From the NCBI GenBank assembly GCA_947650285.1, contig CANTFL010000056.1, positions 62,001 to 126,000 on the forward strand: a DNA stretch of 64,000 bases. The letters run 5' to 3'. The stretch comes from Hyaloperonospora brassicae (lineage: Eukaryota > Oomycota > Peronosporomycetes > Peronosporales > Peronosporaceae). A model generated the notes under the pieces. It searched no databases, was not told the origin of the DNA, and worked only from the letters and a program-made list of their open reading frames with translations. Position numbers and translations under genes: made by a program. The number at the start of each line of letters is the position of its first letter. Within the stretch, counting starts at the first letter, position 1. Shown here one piece after another: positions 1-13,700 of the stretch.

Positions 1-1070
1 CGGGTGAACGACTTGAAACCCGAAGTATACCATTTGCCTTACAAACTGAGTGACTGAGTGACTCACACTGTGACTCACTCTGTGACTGTGTGGTTGCGAA
101 GGTGGCGACGGTGATAATGATGATGACGACGATGGTGCAGTGTGCCGAGTATTTCTTCCTCGTCTGTCTGCTTCTCTGTAAGATCGGGAGAAGGGCCAGT
201 TCGAGTCCATAGAGTCCTGCTATGAAATGTCTACGTCAAATTTCTCTTCAAAACCGATATATGCCACATCGACTTGAACGGGTACCACGAAGCGAAAGCG
301 CACTGCCAGAGCAGTTTGGAAAACGCAAAGTGAGTGACAGAGTCGCGGCGCCGATCCGTCCAATGCGTCCGGTTGAAGCGCGGAACGCACTCGACACGAA
401 GTCCGCACGTTGCTACCGGTAATAACAACCGACACGCGCTGTCCGAGCGACGTCTCGGCGGCGTCTGAGCGCACTCTGTACGACGTGACGTTGTCAGCTG
501 AGCGTCTGGTGCACCTCTTTCTAGAACGCCTCGACGCGCGATGGCAGGTGGGACGGACGGACGATCCGATGCTCTGTCGCGATGGGACTCACGAGCTGAG
601 GGGCATTGAGTGCGGGAGCGAGAGAGACGACGACGTGTGGAGGAGGACCAGAGGCTTCGATGATGGACGGGCTCTGCTCGGTTGGCGCTGTGCATCGTCC
701 GTCTTGTCGCTGTCGGGAGCGATCGCCCGAGACTTGAGACTGCTCAGCAGGAAAGTGGCTGAGAGACAGTCAGTGAGTTGGGTCGGCCGCGTCCTTCTGA
801 GTGGGGACAGAGGTACGCGCAGTGTCTATCATATGTGTGCGTTTAAATATGTTTTTTTATTGTCGGGTTTTATCGCTTTTCTACTTTTTCTACTTTGTTG
901 GCAGCGCCTCGAGCGTCGGGGCCGGTGCATGAGTGGGTTGGGTCGTCGTGCACGGCCAGCCGGTCCCCGCTCGCAGCTTGAGTTAGCTCGCCTGACCTCT
1001 CCTGCAACTGCGGCGCTGGCCGTTTGGCAGTACGACCGGCGCTTTGGCTCACTCGCGTCGCGGCCTTTTC
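1..1070. other. Left edge and region downstream of the cyclin gene; no supported gene
   Basis: No reading frame here has a convincing start together with a recognisable domain. Several frames are open on both strands because the DNA is GC-rich between about 400 and 800, and they look like shadows. Positions 46-95 hold a TGACT-rich simple stretch with two exact TGACTCA heptamers (59-65 and 71-77). The region lies beyond the 3' end of the cyclin gene. It could hold the promoter of a gene left of the window, but nothing in the sequence decides that. Confidence 0.4.
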
Positions 1071-2398
1071 TTACAAGCAGCACTTTGACTTTTTCTCGGA
1101 ACAAAACGTGTTTTCGGTGTCGTGACCGCGCTTGCGCGTCAGTCGTCCAGTGCTCGCCACTCGCATCGCTGCTGCGCTTCCCAACAACTTGTCAGCACTT
1201 GAACTATCGTTGGCAACAGGGAAGCTGTCCAGCAGCGATGCAGGCGGCGCAGGAAGCTGTGCCGCCTCGCGGGGACTCTCCACACTGACCTTGACGTGCG
1301 TCTTCACGTCGTGGTCGAAGTCGTGGTCGTACGGTGAACGGCCTTGGCTGCCGCCGCATTCCGGAGACGTCACGCACACGGCGGAGTCCATTGGCGACGA
1401 CACCATAGGAGACGACTGTTCCAGCTCCACGGCATCCAGTTCGGCAAACGATGCGGGGCTTTCGACCAGCTTCGGCGGGTGGAATGCGTAGACTAACTTT
1501 GACAGACCCGCCGCAAGCACGTTCGTTTTGATGTACGGCGCCATGTAAGCGTTGAGCAAGTAGCGAGCCGCATCTAAACAAACGGGAGAACACAGCTTCT
1601 TTAAACATTGCCAGCACTCACAAGACAAGAGAACAACGTTCACAAGCATGCCAATATACCTTGCAAGGTATGAAGCGGAGTTGCCAACACACTCCACCAT
1701 GGCTGACCCTTCGCTGTGCACAGGTCGTCCGGCACATAGCTCTCGTAGAGTCCGGCCAGGTACACGGCACCGGCTGCCAGATCGACCGACTCTAGACGCA
1801 AACACGCGACTGTGTACGCGCTGTCGTTCAAGAACGACCATGCCACCTGCTTGATCTTACTGCTCTGGATCTTGGCCGTGTTTTCACTCAATTGCTGCAG
1901 CCGCACCACTTTGTCCACCTTTTCATTTATGTACTTGTACGGATGCGACAGCGTCAGCTCGTACGCCAAATTGTGCAGCAACGTGCCTTCCATCGAGATA
2001 ATCTTGCCAGCGATCACCTGCGGATCGTGCTTCTGGATAGCAAACACCTGATCCTTCTCCACCACTTTCCGCACCGCAATGTACTCCCTCGCCACGTGGC
2101 CAATCTTCTTGGGACTCTCCTCCGCCTTCGAGCCCAGCAGCACGCACGCGGCCGCCACCAGGTACTTGTCGTACCGCACGAGCGACTGGCGCATGTAAAA
2201 GCGGTGGAAGTAATTGTCTGCGCTGATCTGCGCGAGTTTCGGCATGTCCAGCGCCTTCGCCATCTTCTCGATAAAGTCACAGGCGTCGCGACGGAGCACG
2301 AGCTCGTCCATGTACTTCATGCCGTCGCGCAAAGACGGGGTCGAGCGCATCTCTGCTTCGGTAAAGATCCAGTCGCTCATCGTGGTCGACGACGTCAT
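1071..2398 (-). CDS. Cyclin of the T/K (transcriptional) type, two exons
   Basis: Two exons on the minus strand: 2398-1660 and 1573-1071, with an 86-bp intron (1659-1574). The intron starts GTATAT and ends TTGTTTAG, and the join keeps frame (414 codons with stop, 413 residues). The start ATG at 2398 gives MTSSTTMSDWIFTEAEM. The W-x-F-T...SPS-like opening, followed by HRFYMRQSL and the AAACVLLGSKAEESPKKI helix, matches the first cyclin fold of the cyclin T/K/L group (about residues 10-150). A second fold runs to about residue 270 and includes GQPWWSVLATPLHTLQ just before the splice. The tail after about residue 290 is Ser/Pro/Asp-rich and ends in a basic, Lys/Cys-containing stretch. Cyclins of this group activate CDK9/CDK12-type kinases that phosphorylate RNA polymerase II, so a nuclear role is expected. 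Assignment to T rather than K or L is uncertain; membership in the cyclin family is firm. Confidence 0.88.
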
Positions 2399-5300
2399 TC
2401 TCGTGTGTCTAAGTGTGTGTGTAGATGTACGAAGCAGTCAAACCGTCGATTTAGGTCCGCGTGTACGAGATAGAGCGGGAGCAATGCGGGGGACTCTAAC
2501 GCGCTGGAGAATGCCACAAAACCTCAACCTGTCAGTGCCACAATCAATGAGGTTTATTATCTTTCAGAGGATGTCTCGCACCTGTCAGAACTGATATTCG
2601 CCACCGGCCTCCCGAATGCTCGTCGAGTCGCCGCTTCGCTGCTGCGTGCGCTGTGGGTTTCTAGACGCTACGACTGCTACGCACACCTGAGCTACGCTGT
2701 GTGCCTCTCTGCTGTATCGATTGGCGTGACGTCGCGGAGGCTGCGTGCGAGACAACAGGACGTCCACGTCGCGGTCGATAGGGCGTGAGGTCAGTCGCGA
2801 CTCTTCTCTCGAAACGCGCGAGTTAGGAATGCCGCCCTAACTGCCACGCGGCTTTTCTCGGTTTCTATTCGATAGAAATGGAAATCGAGTTCAAAACGAG
2901 TGGCTGAAAACGCAACGACTTGTGCTTTGTATGGACGGATCGAAACGGCTCTCGGGACGGATGGCATCTGATCGATAGTATGCTTTCATGCTTGATTGAC
3001 CCTCTTGTGTGCGGGAGAGAACGTTCCAGATGATCTGGGCGGGAAACGCACGTCAGGACTTCTGCTGACTTCTACGCGCATCTTTTGATTGCGGTGGACT
3101 AAATATAGTCAGTCGAGGGGCGGTTCCAGAACATTTAGGGTCACGAGACCATGTGGACGCTAAATTACGGGCAGCACGACCAATCGCTCTATTTTGAGAA
3201 CGGGCTCGCGCCTTGTTGCTTGTGACGGAACGCTCACCACGTGGCCGAAAGTTCAGTCTCATCCTGTTGTCGCAAGCTCAGGGTCACAAAAGCGAAACGT
3301 AATCAGGTTAGAAATACACTTCTGGGGAAAATTTCCGTCGACGTCGCAGGAAGTGTGCGACAATGCGGTTATTTCGTCGAGTCCGTGGACAAAGGCCATA
3401 GTAGTCGGAGTTTATAGTCAGTCGTCTAGAGAGACGGGCTATCTCACTGACTATGATCATCTGTTGACAACAAGCTCGAGGCACTTGCCCCCTATCGTCC
3501 GTCTCGCTCGTAGTCGATGATCGAAATCATCTGCTTGCTCTAAGCTGCCAATTTGATACTTCGGGGGTTAGTGTGTCGTGATCCTTTGGCCTTCCAGTCG
3601 CAATGAGCCAGCAAAGTCATGTCGATCTGGTCTAGAGCCTACACTCTATCGCCAGATCGGTTTGACTTGACCACCTCACTTCGCGCGCGTCCATCTTCTG
3701 CCACGTCGTCTCGATGCTACCTTAGAGAGGTCTGGCAGAGCCATTTGCTAGTAAGTTTGGACATGGGTCGTTCAGTAGACTAGCACAGCATGGTGCTGCA
3801 ACTTCTATTGACAAACGGCGTAGAGAAACTGGACATCTTCTAGGCACATTGAAGCTCGGAGCTGACCTCCTTGACGCTGCCATCCCCTCTGTGAGTCGTC
3901 CGCGCCTTCCAATGACAGCTGTGTGACAACTCATCGCACATCAAGACATGGCGATGCTGGATCTCGCAATGCACTGCCAGTCGCACTCGAGTATGCCGGC
4001 GTGGCCTTATCGGCATGTGCACCATCTGGTCTTGTTTTTGTATGTGCCGATGCTGCATACTTTGTCACCCGATGGCTTCACTTCTTACTCTTTCGCTCGA
4101 AGAGAGAAAGCGGTCGCATGGCCACAATCCTAAGACTTGCTACCCGCACCACCACTGGCACAGGCCAGTTGAATCGCTTGTCAAGACACAATTGTCGGGT
4201 ACTTGAAACGCAAACGGAAAGCGACGGGCGCAAGCTTACTCATGTCAGATTCGACAATTCGCTGCGGAATCACAATTATTCGGATCGACAGAGCTGTCGA
4301 TATGATCAAGATTTCGTGGGCTTGTTTACGATGATGTGGTGTCACCTCCAAGTCCAGCCATGGTAATTCCACGGTCAGAATCTGACAGACGTCAGGAAGA
4401 GCGTATCGAGTTGAGAAGAGGAACGACGTACAGTACAACCAACGAGAGAGGTGACTTTTTGACTGTAGATGGCGTGACAAATGCAATTTGTTTGCTGGAT
4501 GTGATTCAGGGGCGTTGAAAACGGCAAATACGTTTACCATACAACCGACTGAAGCAATTGCGATACCCTGGATACATGCAAAGTGAAGCCCTAAATGACA
4601 GCTCACGTTCCAGTAAATCCGTACTCACATTATGCTGCAAAGTCCGAGAAAGATTAGCTACAAAAACGGCTACGTGCTATACAAGCGGTGAAGGACACCG
4701 CACGCGCGTAGGCCGTAAGTGTGACCCTATTGCCAACGAAATGTAGCACACGTGCGTTCTACTTCCCTTCCGCTCGAGCCTAAGCTGTTTCATTGCACAT
4801 GGCCGCATTTGTCATACTAACCCGTCGTCACAGTGCAAGCACGGCCACCCCTCCGCTACGTATTTTCAGTGGATACATCCACAAGTCGAAGCCTAGCCAT
4901 ATGTGGTCTCTTTCTCCAGCGAACCAGTTTTGTGAAGTCATTATGCCTAGCTTTCTTCTTACCTGACTTGGACTCATCTGTCTCGTGTTAAGTTAGTCCT
5001 ATTCCACTCTTTCCAGCTCCATCAGGATCCCTTTGCCGAGTTTTCTGGCCTAACAGCAAGGTGACAGCAGAAGTGAAGCCAGCATGGACTCCATGACTGG
5101 ATCCATTTGACATGTTGTGTTAAACCCCACTTGACGAGCCTCGGTAGTTGCTATGCCACACGTCGGAGCGATACCAAAATGGGGCAAGTAACCCAAACAA
5201 TGCCTATTTTCGGACGGCACACATTGTGCCTTCCGGGCAGATGGCATCGAGACCGAACGTATCCTACGCGCGCCTCTGCGCACTTACACGGTGTCAGGAT

Positions 5301-6279
5301 CCGTGTTTTGCTGATTCTATTTCGTCGATGTCAAAGGCTGTCCAACAAAACTTTTGGGACCCCAATCTCTAGCTCAGTCCGTTGGAGGCGCTCGAACATC
5401 AGAATGGATAGCTCTACAATATAAGTCGTAAAACATCATCACTCGTTGTCCAACGGTATCGGTAATACTCGTTGCTATCGCTCAGCGTTGCCAATGTTGC
5501 TTACACAGACCGCTCAGGTGGCACAATTGTGCATCAGGGGACTCTTAAGAGTCGAGTCTTTTGCAATATGTGCGGTGTAACAACCCCTGTCCTACATTTG
5601 CAAGACCAGGTTTCACAGCACCTTATGCAGAATTAGGGGAATTGTTTTTTGCTAGACGCAGATTGCGTTCTGATGGTGTTATAGAGCTTTTTGTTCGAAA
5701 CCCGGATGACTTTCGAGTCTCGGTGAATATACAACACTGACATGTATTCAATGGGATTAAAGTCTTTCTACAACCCTACCTAGTCTCATAATATGCATAG
5801 TCTCACCATTGTTGTCTCTCAGGGTCTCCAATTCGTTCCTGTGCATTCTGATTTCTTCCTTGTCCTAATGGATAGTCTTCCAATCAACTCTTGGTCCCAA
5901 CAACGCGCCGTTGCGACTCGATGCTTTTTCCAACACGCCCATCTCGAAGCGAAAGATTCGAACCTTGATTATACCGCACATACACCCACCATTTCGGAGA
6001 GTCGACAAAGTCTCACTTGATTTAGCGAAGGTGCAGGGTTGTTGTCACCGCGATTTTTTTCAAGCTTCACCAGACGTCGCTGCACTTGTTCTTGTACGCA
6101 ATGCCAGCGCAGATCATTGTGTAGAGTCCTTCAGCTACAGGTAAGTTTGTCGCCATAACGAAAGCAGACTGACTGTCAATCCCAATTCGTACATTTACAG
6201 TAAGTTTATGTAACACCTATTTGATTATTTGATTATTTATCATTCAGCCACAATATTCATCATAGCTTAGCACGCGGTG
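2399..6279. other. Cyclin upstream region, then decayed coding-like DNA without an intact gene
   Basis: Positions 2399-2520 should hold the cyclin promoter and 5' leader; no clear core motif was recognised. From about 3726 to 5740 the plus strand shows coding-like stretches broken by stops and frame changes. One is an open run at 3726-3926 (for example RLAQHGAATSIDKRRRET followed by TLKLGADLLDAAIPSVSR). Another is at about 5590-5740 (containing PYAELGELFFARRRLR and VIELFVRNPDDFRV). They look like a dead gene or transposon, but I recognise no family. Confidence 0.35.
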
Positions 6280-7110
6280 ACGTGTAGAGTATACGTATTC
6301 AGCTTCAGCCGTAGAAAGAGTAACGATTGATTCACGATTGGAGGCTTATGCTACTGCGCCGCATGCTCTTGTAAACACAAATCCACCAGTGCCCTTGCGA
6401 TTGTCTAAATCACTGGCCCAGTCACCGTCGCAAAATCATTTTCCACGATGTTCATGAATTGATCGTCAGACCATGCGTTTGATGACGTTTAGTCTTAATT
6501 TCGGGATTGGTCGTGCTGATTAGGTAGCGTCAGCACGTGGAACACATGGTTTATGCTGCTTCTTCACTGCCGACACAAATCGACTCATTTGTCATAGAGA
6601 ATACGCCGAAGTAGGTCTTTGCAGGTAGCCAAATACATAAGCATATATGTTGCTCCACGGTAGCTAAATTTGGCGTTCACTTCACGTCATCCGCAGCAGA
6701 TCGCAGGTGCATATTTGTCTCTCAATCATTCCCGACTGCGTGAGCATTCTCGTAATCGCATTTCCTATGAAACTCCTTTGCATACTTAGACTGATCGATT
6801 GAAATCGAATCAACATTCACGTTCACTTGCACACCGAGGTACTCCTATGAACAACCTTGATCTTTTAATTCATACTGGTAAAAAAGCTTCATCAACAGCG
6901 TCAATTTCACAGTCTCGTTGTTCGCTGCGCATAGTATGTCGTCGAAGTATACAAGCACAAATCCAATGCTCCCTTGTTTACATCATCTTGTAGTACAAGC
7001 ACGGTTAGATAGAGTAACGCTGATACTCATGTCCAATCATCCAACTGTCCATTTCTTCATATCACTCTCGTCCTGATTGTCGGAGTCCGTACAACGAATT
7101 GCGTGAGACT
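6280..7110 (-). mobile_element. Ty1/copia retrotransposon remnant A: end of reverse transcriptase and RNase H
   Basis: The minus strand carries a copia reverse transcriptase catalytic box at 6939-6950: the frame reads GFVLVYFDDILCAANNE, where YFDD stands for the usual YVDD. About 500 bp downstream (6280-6423) is the copia RNase H signature, reading DWASDLDNRKGTGGFVFTRA, then an in-frame stop, then LSTAEAEYVY. Order and orientation (RT, then RNase H towards lower coordinates) fit one minus-strand element. Integrase and RT start upstream were not recognised, and frame breaks and stops mean it is not functional. Its LTRs were not identified. Confidence 0.75.
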
Positions 7111-10100
7111 TAAATTAGTAGGACTGGTGCAGGGATATCCGTCACTTTTTAGCACATATTGCGGTATCTTTAAGTTGACATTGATGTACGCCGTAATCAT
7201 ATTTGCACCACACAACACGCCATTCGAGCTATTGAGGAGATCGTTCTTGTTTTTAAGTTCAATCCCAGAAAAGCTACAAATTTTGAAGTGTTACAAAATT
7301 AAATTTGAGCCAAATAAAATGCTCATATCGGTCCAATTAAGTGGCACAGACTCACATTATGCGGATGAAATTCTCGTTTGCAGGCACTTCAATTTAAACG
7401 AATTCTTGTATAATTTGGTTGACGTGTAGTGAATCCATTTCTTCTTTTTTTGCTTGCATTCATAAGGAATTAACTTTGGAACGGTCGCTAGCTTCGCGAG
7501 TGCTTCGGGGCAACCTACATCACTCGCATATATCGGTTTGTAATTTTTCTCTCGTATTGGTATACCAGTGGCTAACCCAATGAAATCACGGTATCTACTG
7601 CGTTGTCGTCGCTCTATGACGGTTCTCAACCTCGCGCTCTGGTCGCTTCCTTCCAGTCGTGTCTTTGACGGCAGCCATAAATGATTCTTCACTACAGTTT
7701 TGCCTCTTCTACCCCGGTACAAAAGTTTCTAAGTTACTCTCAATATCATTTCAATCTTCTTCACTCGCACGGCCACTGTAAGATTTTAACTAGCTGCTAT
7801 TGTCACTATCATGCTTGACCGTAAGACCCGACACGGATATGTCTGCATTTGATCCATCACATCCTATCAATGACCTCGAACCGTCACGTGCTGAACTCGC
7901 TCCTCGCGCAAAGCAAGTTTCCGATAAGCTACATGCTTCATCCGAGAATGCAGTTTATCTATCAACTCCATTAGGCTCAACGACATCGTGTTCTGCTTAA
8001 TGATTTTCGTAGGTATGTTCTGCTCCATTAACTTCGGTGGTCTTCCATCATACTCACACCCTACAAATCGTATGTATCATGAAACCCGAGTCGTCAGATA
8101 CTGATGTAAAGAGGCCTGTTAGTAAGTTATACAGAGCGTTGATGGTATACATTTCACCGAGCTGTGTAACGTGACTACGAGCCACAAATGGTGATCCAGG
8201 ATCATTGGTTGCGGATTGAATACACTCATCAGGACCCAAAGGTCTGTCGTCACCTCACTGTCGATTCTTGTATAGCACGGTTTCGTCAATGTCCAGATCC
8301 GGTACCATTTTGCACGTCCGATCCTCGATGAGTAAACTTTGTACACAACATGATCAGTTTCCAATAATGTAGCCACTTTTCACATTGTCCTTATCACACA
8401 ATCTCGTCGGGTCTTTCAGAATGTTATCATAGGCTTCTGATCCAGACGTTCTTATATAGTTTGGGGTCAGGTTTACGCCTATAAAGTTTTGTAAGAATTA
8501 CCACATACCGCCTTTTTATAGATTTGGTATTCTATACAAAAAGCATATAGAAGTGCATGAGATCCAAGCGACAGAGGACATGTAGCTTTACGCATTATTC
8601 ACTTCGCCATGTCCAAAGTATTTGATGTTGTCAATCTACGGGATTTATATGGGAACTTCTCGGTCCGACTTAAACATACTGAATGCTTTGTCTTGCATAC
8701 CATGCATCCATGTCATGATTAATAAAAATGCCGCCTAGGTCGGTCAGTATACACTAGATCGGGAATCAGGTTTTCCTTGTACAATTCCCCACTCACGTTG
8801 CATGATCTTCTCTATGAAAAATCCAGTATGAAGCTAAGTCTATTTGGTGTAGTTTTAAATTAGCAATATCAATGTCTGTTGATTCGTCCACTTTAAAAGA
8901 TGCAAGATCACATACCGCGAACATGCTCCATTATTACCAAGATGACTGTATACGGCATTTGCTACTCGCACTGAGGAACATGAAGTCATTTAAAGCATTA
9001 ATGCAATGTTTCTTTTTCTTTTTTTGCCTACCATGGGATTATTTTCAAAGGTGGTAGGTTTCGACGTTCACCTTTTTGTCGTGTACTAATACTCATACTA
9101 TGTACTTGTCCCTTATCCACGACCAATGACAATATACGGATCAAACGTGTGTCTTATATGATTCTGCCATGCATCTAGAGAAGACATTGTATCTGCCTTT
9201 GTGGATTAATCTTGTACTTTGTCACAATGTCCATCTTCAGATATTTTTGTCGTTAGCATTGTAGTATGTCTGTCTGTCACTCGAAACCCGCATAAGCCAT
9301 ACGCTTCTATTACCATTAGCTCCAAACGACCCTTCTTAATCAAAGTAAAATCCACACCGGACGCCTGATCGATCTCAAAACTTTATTAATATGGTCTGCT
9401 CGGTGACAAGAGCTCATGGGCTGCGTTTGAGACATGAAGTACTTCTTCCAGAAGATTTTTGTCATCATCGTCGATGAACATACTGATCAATATTACCAGT
9501 TCCAATTACCTCCAATCTAAGTCGTGGTGAGACTCCTTGCAAATGGATGGGTGAACGGGTCCTCCAGCAATAGTGCTGTGAACAAATAATCAAGTGGGTT
9601 TACTGTCAACGTGACCCTTTGAACCCGTAGCAAAGTATTATTATCGAGTTATAGGCGTTAGTTCAATTATAATCGTTCGTCATTATCTCGAGAAGATAAA
9701 TTCAATAAGTCTCTTGTAAGCCTTCAGCGCAATCCCAAGAACTTCGCTCACCGTTACTTCTTTAGCACTAAAAATAATCATCGTGACATGATCGGCTTTT
9801 CAAGACGAACTACTTTATCTCGTGGTTTTTGATCATGTCGCTCTTTAACTTCCCCTAAACTCCGGACAGTCATAGTTCCAGTGCTCAGTTGATCCGCATT
9901 GGAATAAAAAGTTGTCGCGCTTGCGCTGAGCAATCAAACCTTTCAGTTTTATAGACGATCAACCCCTATTTGTCTCTTTATCACTGCATTTCACTTTTAT
10001 TCCACCGGCTTCAAAGTCTTGTTGATCTTCTCACTTTGGTCGTCCATACGAATGGAAAAATCTGACTCATTACCTTGTAATCAAATAAAGGTTTCTACGT

Positions 10101-10709
10101 GCTAGAAGGAGTAATTCGCGCCCGGCGTGATTGTTGTACCCTAATCGTCAAAAATCTCTTTATATTCGGCAGGCTGTCATTCAAGCCACGGACCGTGTCT
10201 ACGTCATGTTATTTAAAATAGAAGTCCAAAATCTGCTCTCTAAATGGTAACCATCTTTTTATATGATCTTCGAAATCGGAACCAGTCCGTTAACTCGTTG
10301 TCTTCATCTATCCGTATATTTTTTAACATTCTGACCAATTAAGCCTTCACAAAACTTTTTATTATTGAAGTCTTACACGGACGCCCACATATCCAGTACA
10401 GTCTTGAATTCGTACAATTGTAGAAGCTTATCTTTCGGAAGGGTCGTAGATATCGTCCGTTTGATATTTGTCTCCATCTACTTGTGCCATCTTATGTATT
10501 CTTCTGTACTTAAATTTCAACGTGGAAACACTTTTAAGTAAGGCATTAGTCAATTCATGCTCTTTAAAAAGCGCTTAAATCGTTAACTTGTACCATGTTT
10601 AAACTTTTCGGTCTCAGTTGTATGGCAGGCCGTCGACCCGGCTGGTGAATTTGTCTCGTTCGAGTCATTGATCTGACATTATACATATATACAAGTTTGA
10701 CACCATAGC
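7111..10709. other. Gene-empty stretch, probably old transposon sequence
   Basis: No intact gene or clear domain was found. Open frames on both strands are short, AT-rich and lack recognisable motifs. Lying between two minus-strand copia remnants, the stretch is most simply read as further decayed retroelement DNA (including LTRs), but no LTR pair or coding motif was identified here. Confidence 0.4.
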
Positions 10710-13700
10710 TCATTCAAGCTCTAAGCCCAGTTGGAAAACTGACTGACATTCGAGTTTCGGTGCAAAGACAATATTAAAATATATGAGATGGGAATAAGAA
10801 GTCCTTTTGCTCCCCTTCCCGGTTCTCAAAGTATGCATAGTCGCATTACCGTTGTATCTCACTAGTCGGTTGGACACTAAAACCTTCATAAATTCTGCTA
10901 TCCAACTCTTCGTTGAGATGTACTCGACCACAATGACGTCTCGAGACACAAATTTGTGTGAAATGATGGTAAATGGCAACGTGCTTGATTCTAACATTTC
11001 AGCCTGAGCTGTGAGCAAGCCCAATAATATCTAATTTATGGTTTTCGACCAAAGTCATTCTCACTTGACCGTATCGAGATCCGTAAGAGAACAAAGATCC
11101 TCATGCGTGCACAGTCTAAAATCCATTTTTTTTATTCTTCTGAGATTGATGTAACCGCGCGTTGGTCCTTTGACTAACAAAAGCCACCTCATCGCCACTA
11201 ATCATTTGCATCTTTCCTGACGAAAATCGGCGATTGTAGATGTTGTGTGGTGGCGTGGAGATCACAAGCTGCTCGAGATCCGTATATCCACTGACGCCTA
11301 GACGACCGAGTATCGGAAAGGGTAAACCGTTTATGTGCTATTTTCCCTACTCGCCTATGTACCCGTCGGTAGGGCAGGCTGAACTCTTCCAGTTGACCTC
11401 GTGTTGGTGTTAAAATTACACGTGTCTAATGAATTATGAAATATCTTCTCTTAAAGTTGATGCTTGATTTGCGAACCTTCTAAACACGTGATCCGTCTCG
11501 CGATCTTGCACATTTGCATCCAATCGCATTTAATGGTTCTGGAGAGATCTTGTACTCTTGGGCAACTAATATAGGATTGATTTTCTTGATGGTCGAAAAA
11601 TTTTCTCAGACGTTGGGAGGTCAAATTATCATACGCGGAAAGAAGAACGACATATGTGCACCAAGAAGTGAATTGAATTCTCATAAAGTGCTATCGAAAC
11701 CAGATCTATACTTTGAATAGGCCTAATCCGTTTACATTAGAATGGACCACGACCCGTCGCTTTGTGCAGTCAAGATTTGATCTTCCACCGTATCAGGTAA
11801 CACACGCCAGATAAACTTGATCGATCAATCCCAGATCGTGGTGCACAAGATCGCGTCATCTTAGATCACATTCTTTAAGATCGCATCCCTTAAAATCGCA
11901 CCCGATAAGATCGCATAACGAAAGATCGCACCATCTAAAGTCGCATCATGCAAGATCACTTTGCACGGGATGGCAGTGTGAGGTACATCTCATTAGGTGG
12001 CTCACACCTACAGAAAAACTAGAAGTTCGTCGCAGCGCCATATGCGATCCACACTTCTCGATTCGCTTCACCACAGTTACTTCCCACGTCTGCTACCTTG
12101 AATGATGTAGCACCTCTCTTGCGCTGCAATAGTAGGTCATCTCGTAGTAATTTAATTTTCACTGCGATAGCAGAACCACGAAAAGTTGTCTCTTAATGCT
12201 ACTTACGTGAATCCTTGCATTAAAACGTTCCATATGCGTGACCATGTGCATTGCGTCGCGCCACCTACATGTAGTGATGCAAATCAAAGATCTTATTACT
12301 GACATTTACGACTAAGAATGTATAGTTAATTGCCCGTTTCTAGTGGATGGTGTTTCTGTGCCAGTTCAAATCTGCTTGCTCGAAGTGATGATATCGGAAG
12401 TATTTACCGATTGAACGGTTTTTACAATGATATCCATGTACCGGTTTTTAATTATCAAATTACTGCCATTTCGGTTATGGTCGATCTACGTACCAAGCAA
12501 ACGTGTAAATATGCTTATCACTTTTGTCTCAAACGACTACTAATGCTCTTCCTTCATATCTTAGATTTACTTGCGTGTATTGTCGGCAATTTGCTTGGCG
12601 TCTACATAGAAGCATACGGAGGTATGAAAGATCTTGAGTCTTGACGCAGACTCAATGATCTGTTCCACTGCTTTGACATTATATTTGTAGAGAGACTGCG
12701 TAGGTTGTCTTGATTCCACGCACTTACATCCTGCTTAAGACCTTAAATCGCCTAAACTAGTTAAATATCATCCCCTCGGCGTCAGCTGTGCAGTTGGGCA
12801 CTTCCACGTATACATCTTCCTTGCGATCGCTGTCCAGGAACGACGTGTCTGTTAGCAGCTGGATTGTGACGGATCCCTTCGTCACCATCACAGCCAGCAT
12901 GGACTTGACCGAGATTAATGTTTGCAACGGGAGAAAAAGTCTCGAAGAAGTCAAAACAGAATCGCAGCTTGAAACCTTTCGCAAAAGGCGAGCCTTATAT
13001 CGTATCGCCTGGCTAAACTCGTAGCGCTTTTTCACAAATACTCATCTTAATCGGACTAGGTCTGAATACTTGATCCTTGGATTCTGTGCCCAAGACCCGT
13101 TTTCCGCGTGCGTCGTTATCTCTGCTTGCCTCGCCTGTATGATCCGCTGTTGTCATCGCCATCGATTGCTTGATGATATGTTGAAGGAGTATCTTCTGCC
13201 TTACCAACACTCGCAGTCTAGGCCACTAATTACTTAACTATAAGTCCCTTATAGTTAGACCTGCCACGCTTTGAGGAAACTAGACCTTCGTCGACTTCCA
13301 ATGCGTCGTCAAAAACTGACATCATCATTATTTAACATCAATCGTCTCATCTGTGAGCGTCTTGGTCTTTATTTTTTCTGCTGAAACAAAACCCGATCTT
13401 CCTGTAAGACATGAATCGGAGATCAATTGTGTTTCATTTCAGTGCCTGTTGAAACACATGCTATGAGGAGGGTAAATTGAGGCTTGTTGATTCAAATTTC
13501 ATGTACAAACGAATTGATTTCGTCTATATCGGCATCAGAAGAGCTTTCCCTGACATCTTACAGTGCTTTGACTGTTTTCGGCGACCAAACCACTAGAGGC
13601 ACTTGGCTGGAGAGTGCTCAGAGTGTGCATACCGACTGGTTCTCACTACGGTATCAACGTTTCGTACATGCCATTAATTTCCCGCTCGTCCGGCTATATA

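Noticed and set aside
410..1288. Plus-strand open frame of 292 residues
   Set aside because: It overlaps the 3' exon of the cyclin gene on the opposite strand, its composition shows no domain, and it begins with a non-ATG codon.
1574..1617. Alternative acceptor for the cyclin intron at about 1617
   Set aside because: With the GTATAT donor at 1659 it would shift the frame out of the conserved second exon. The acceptor at 1574 keeps frame.
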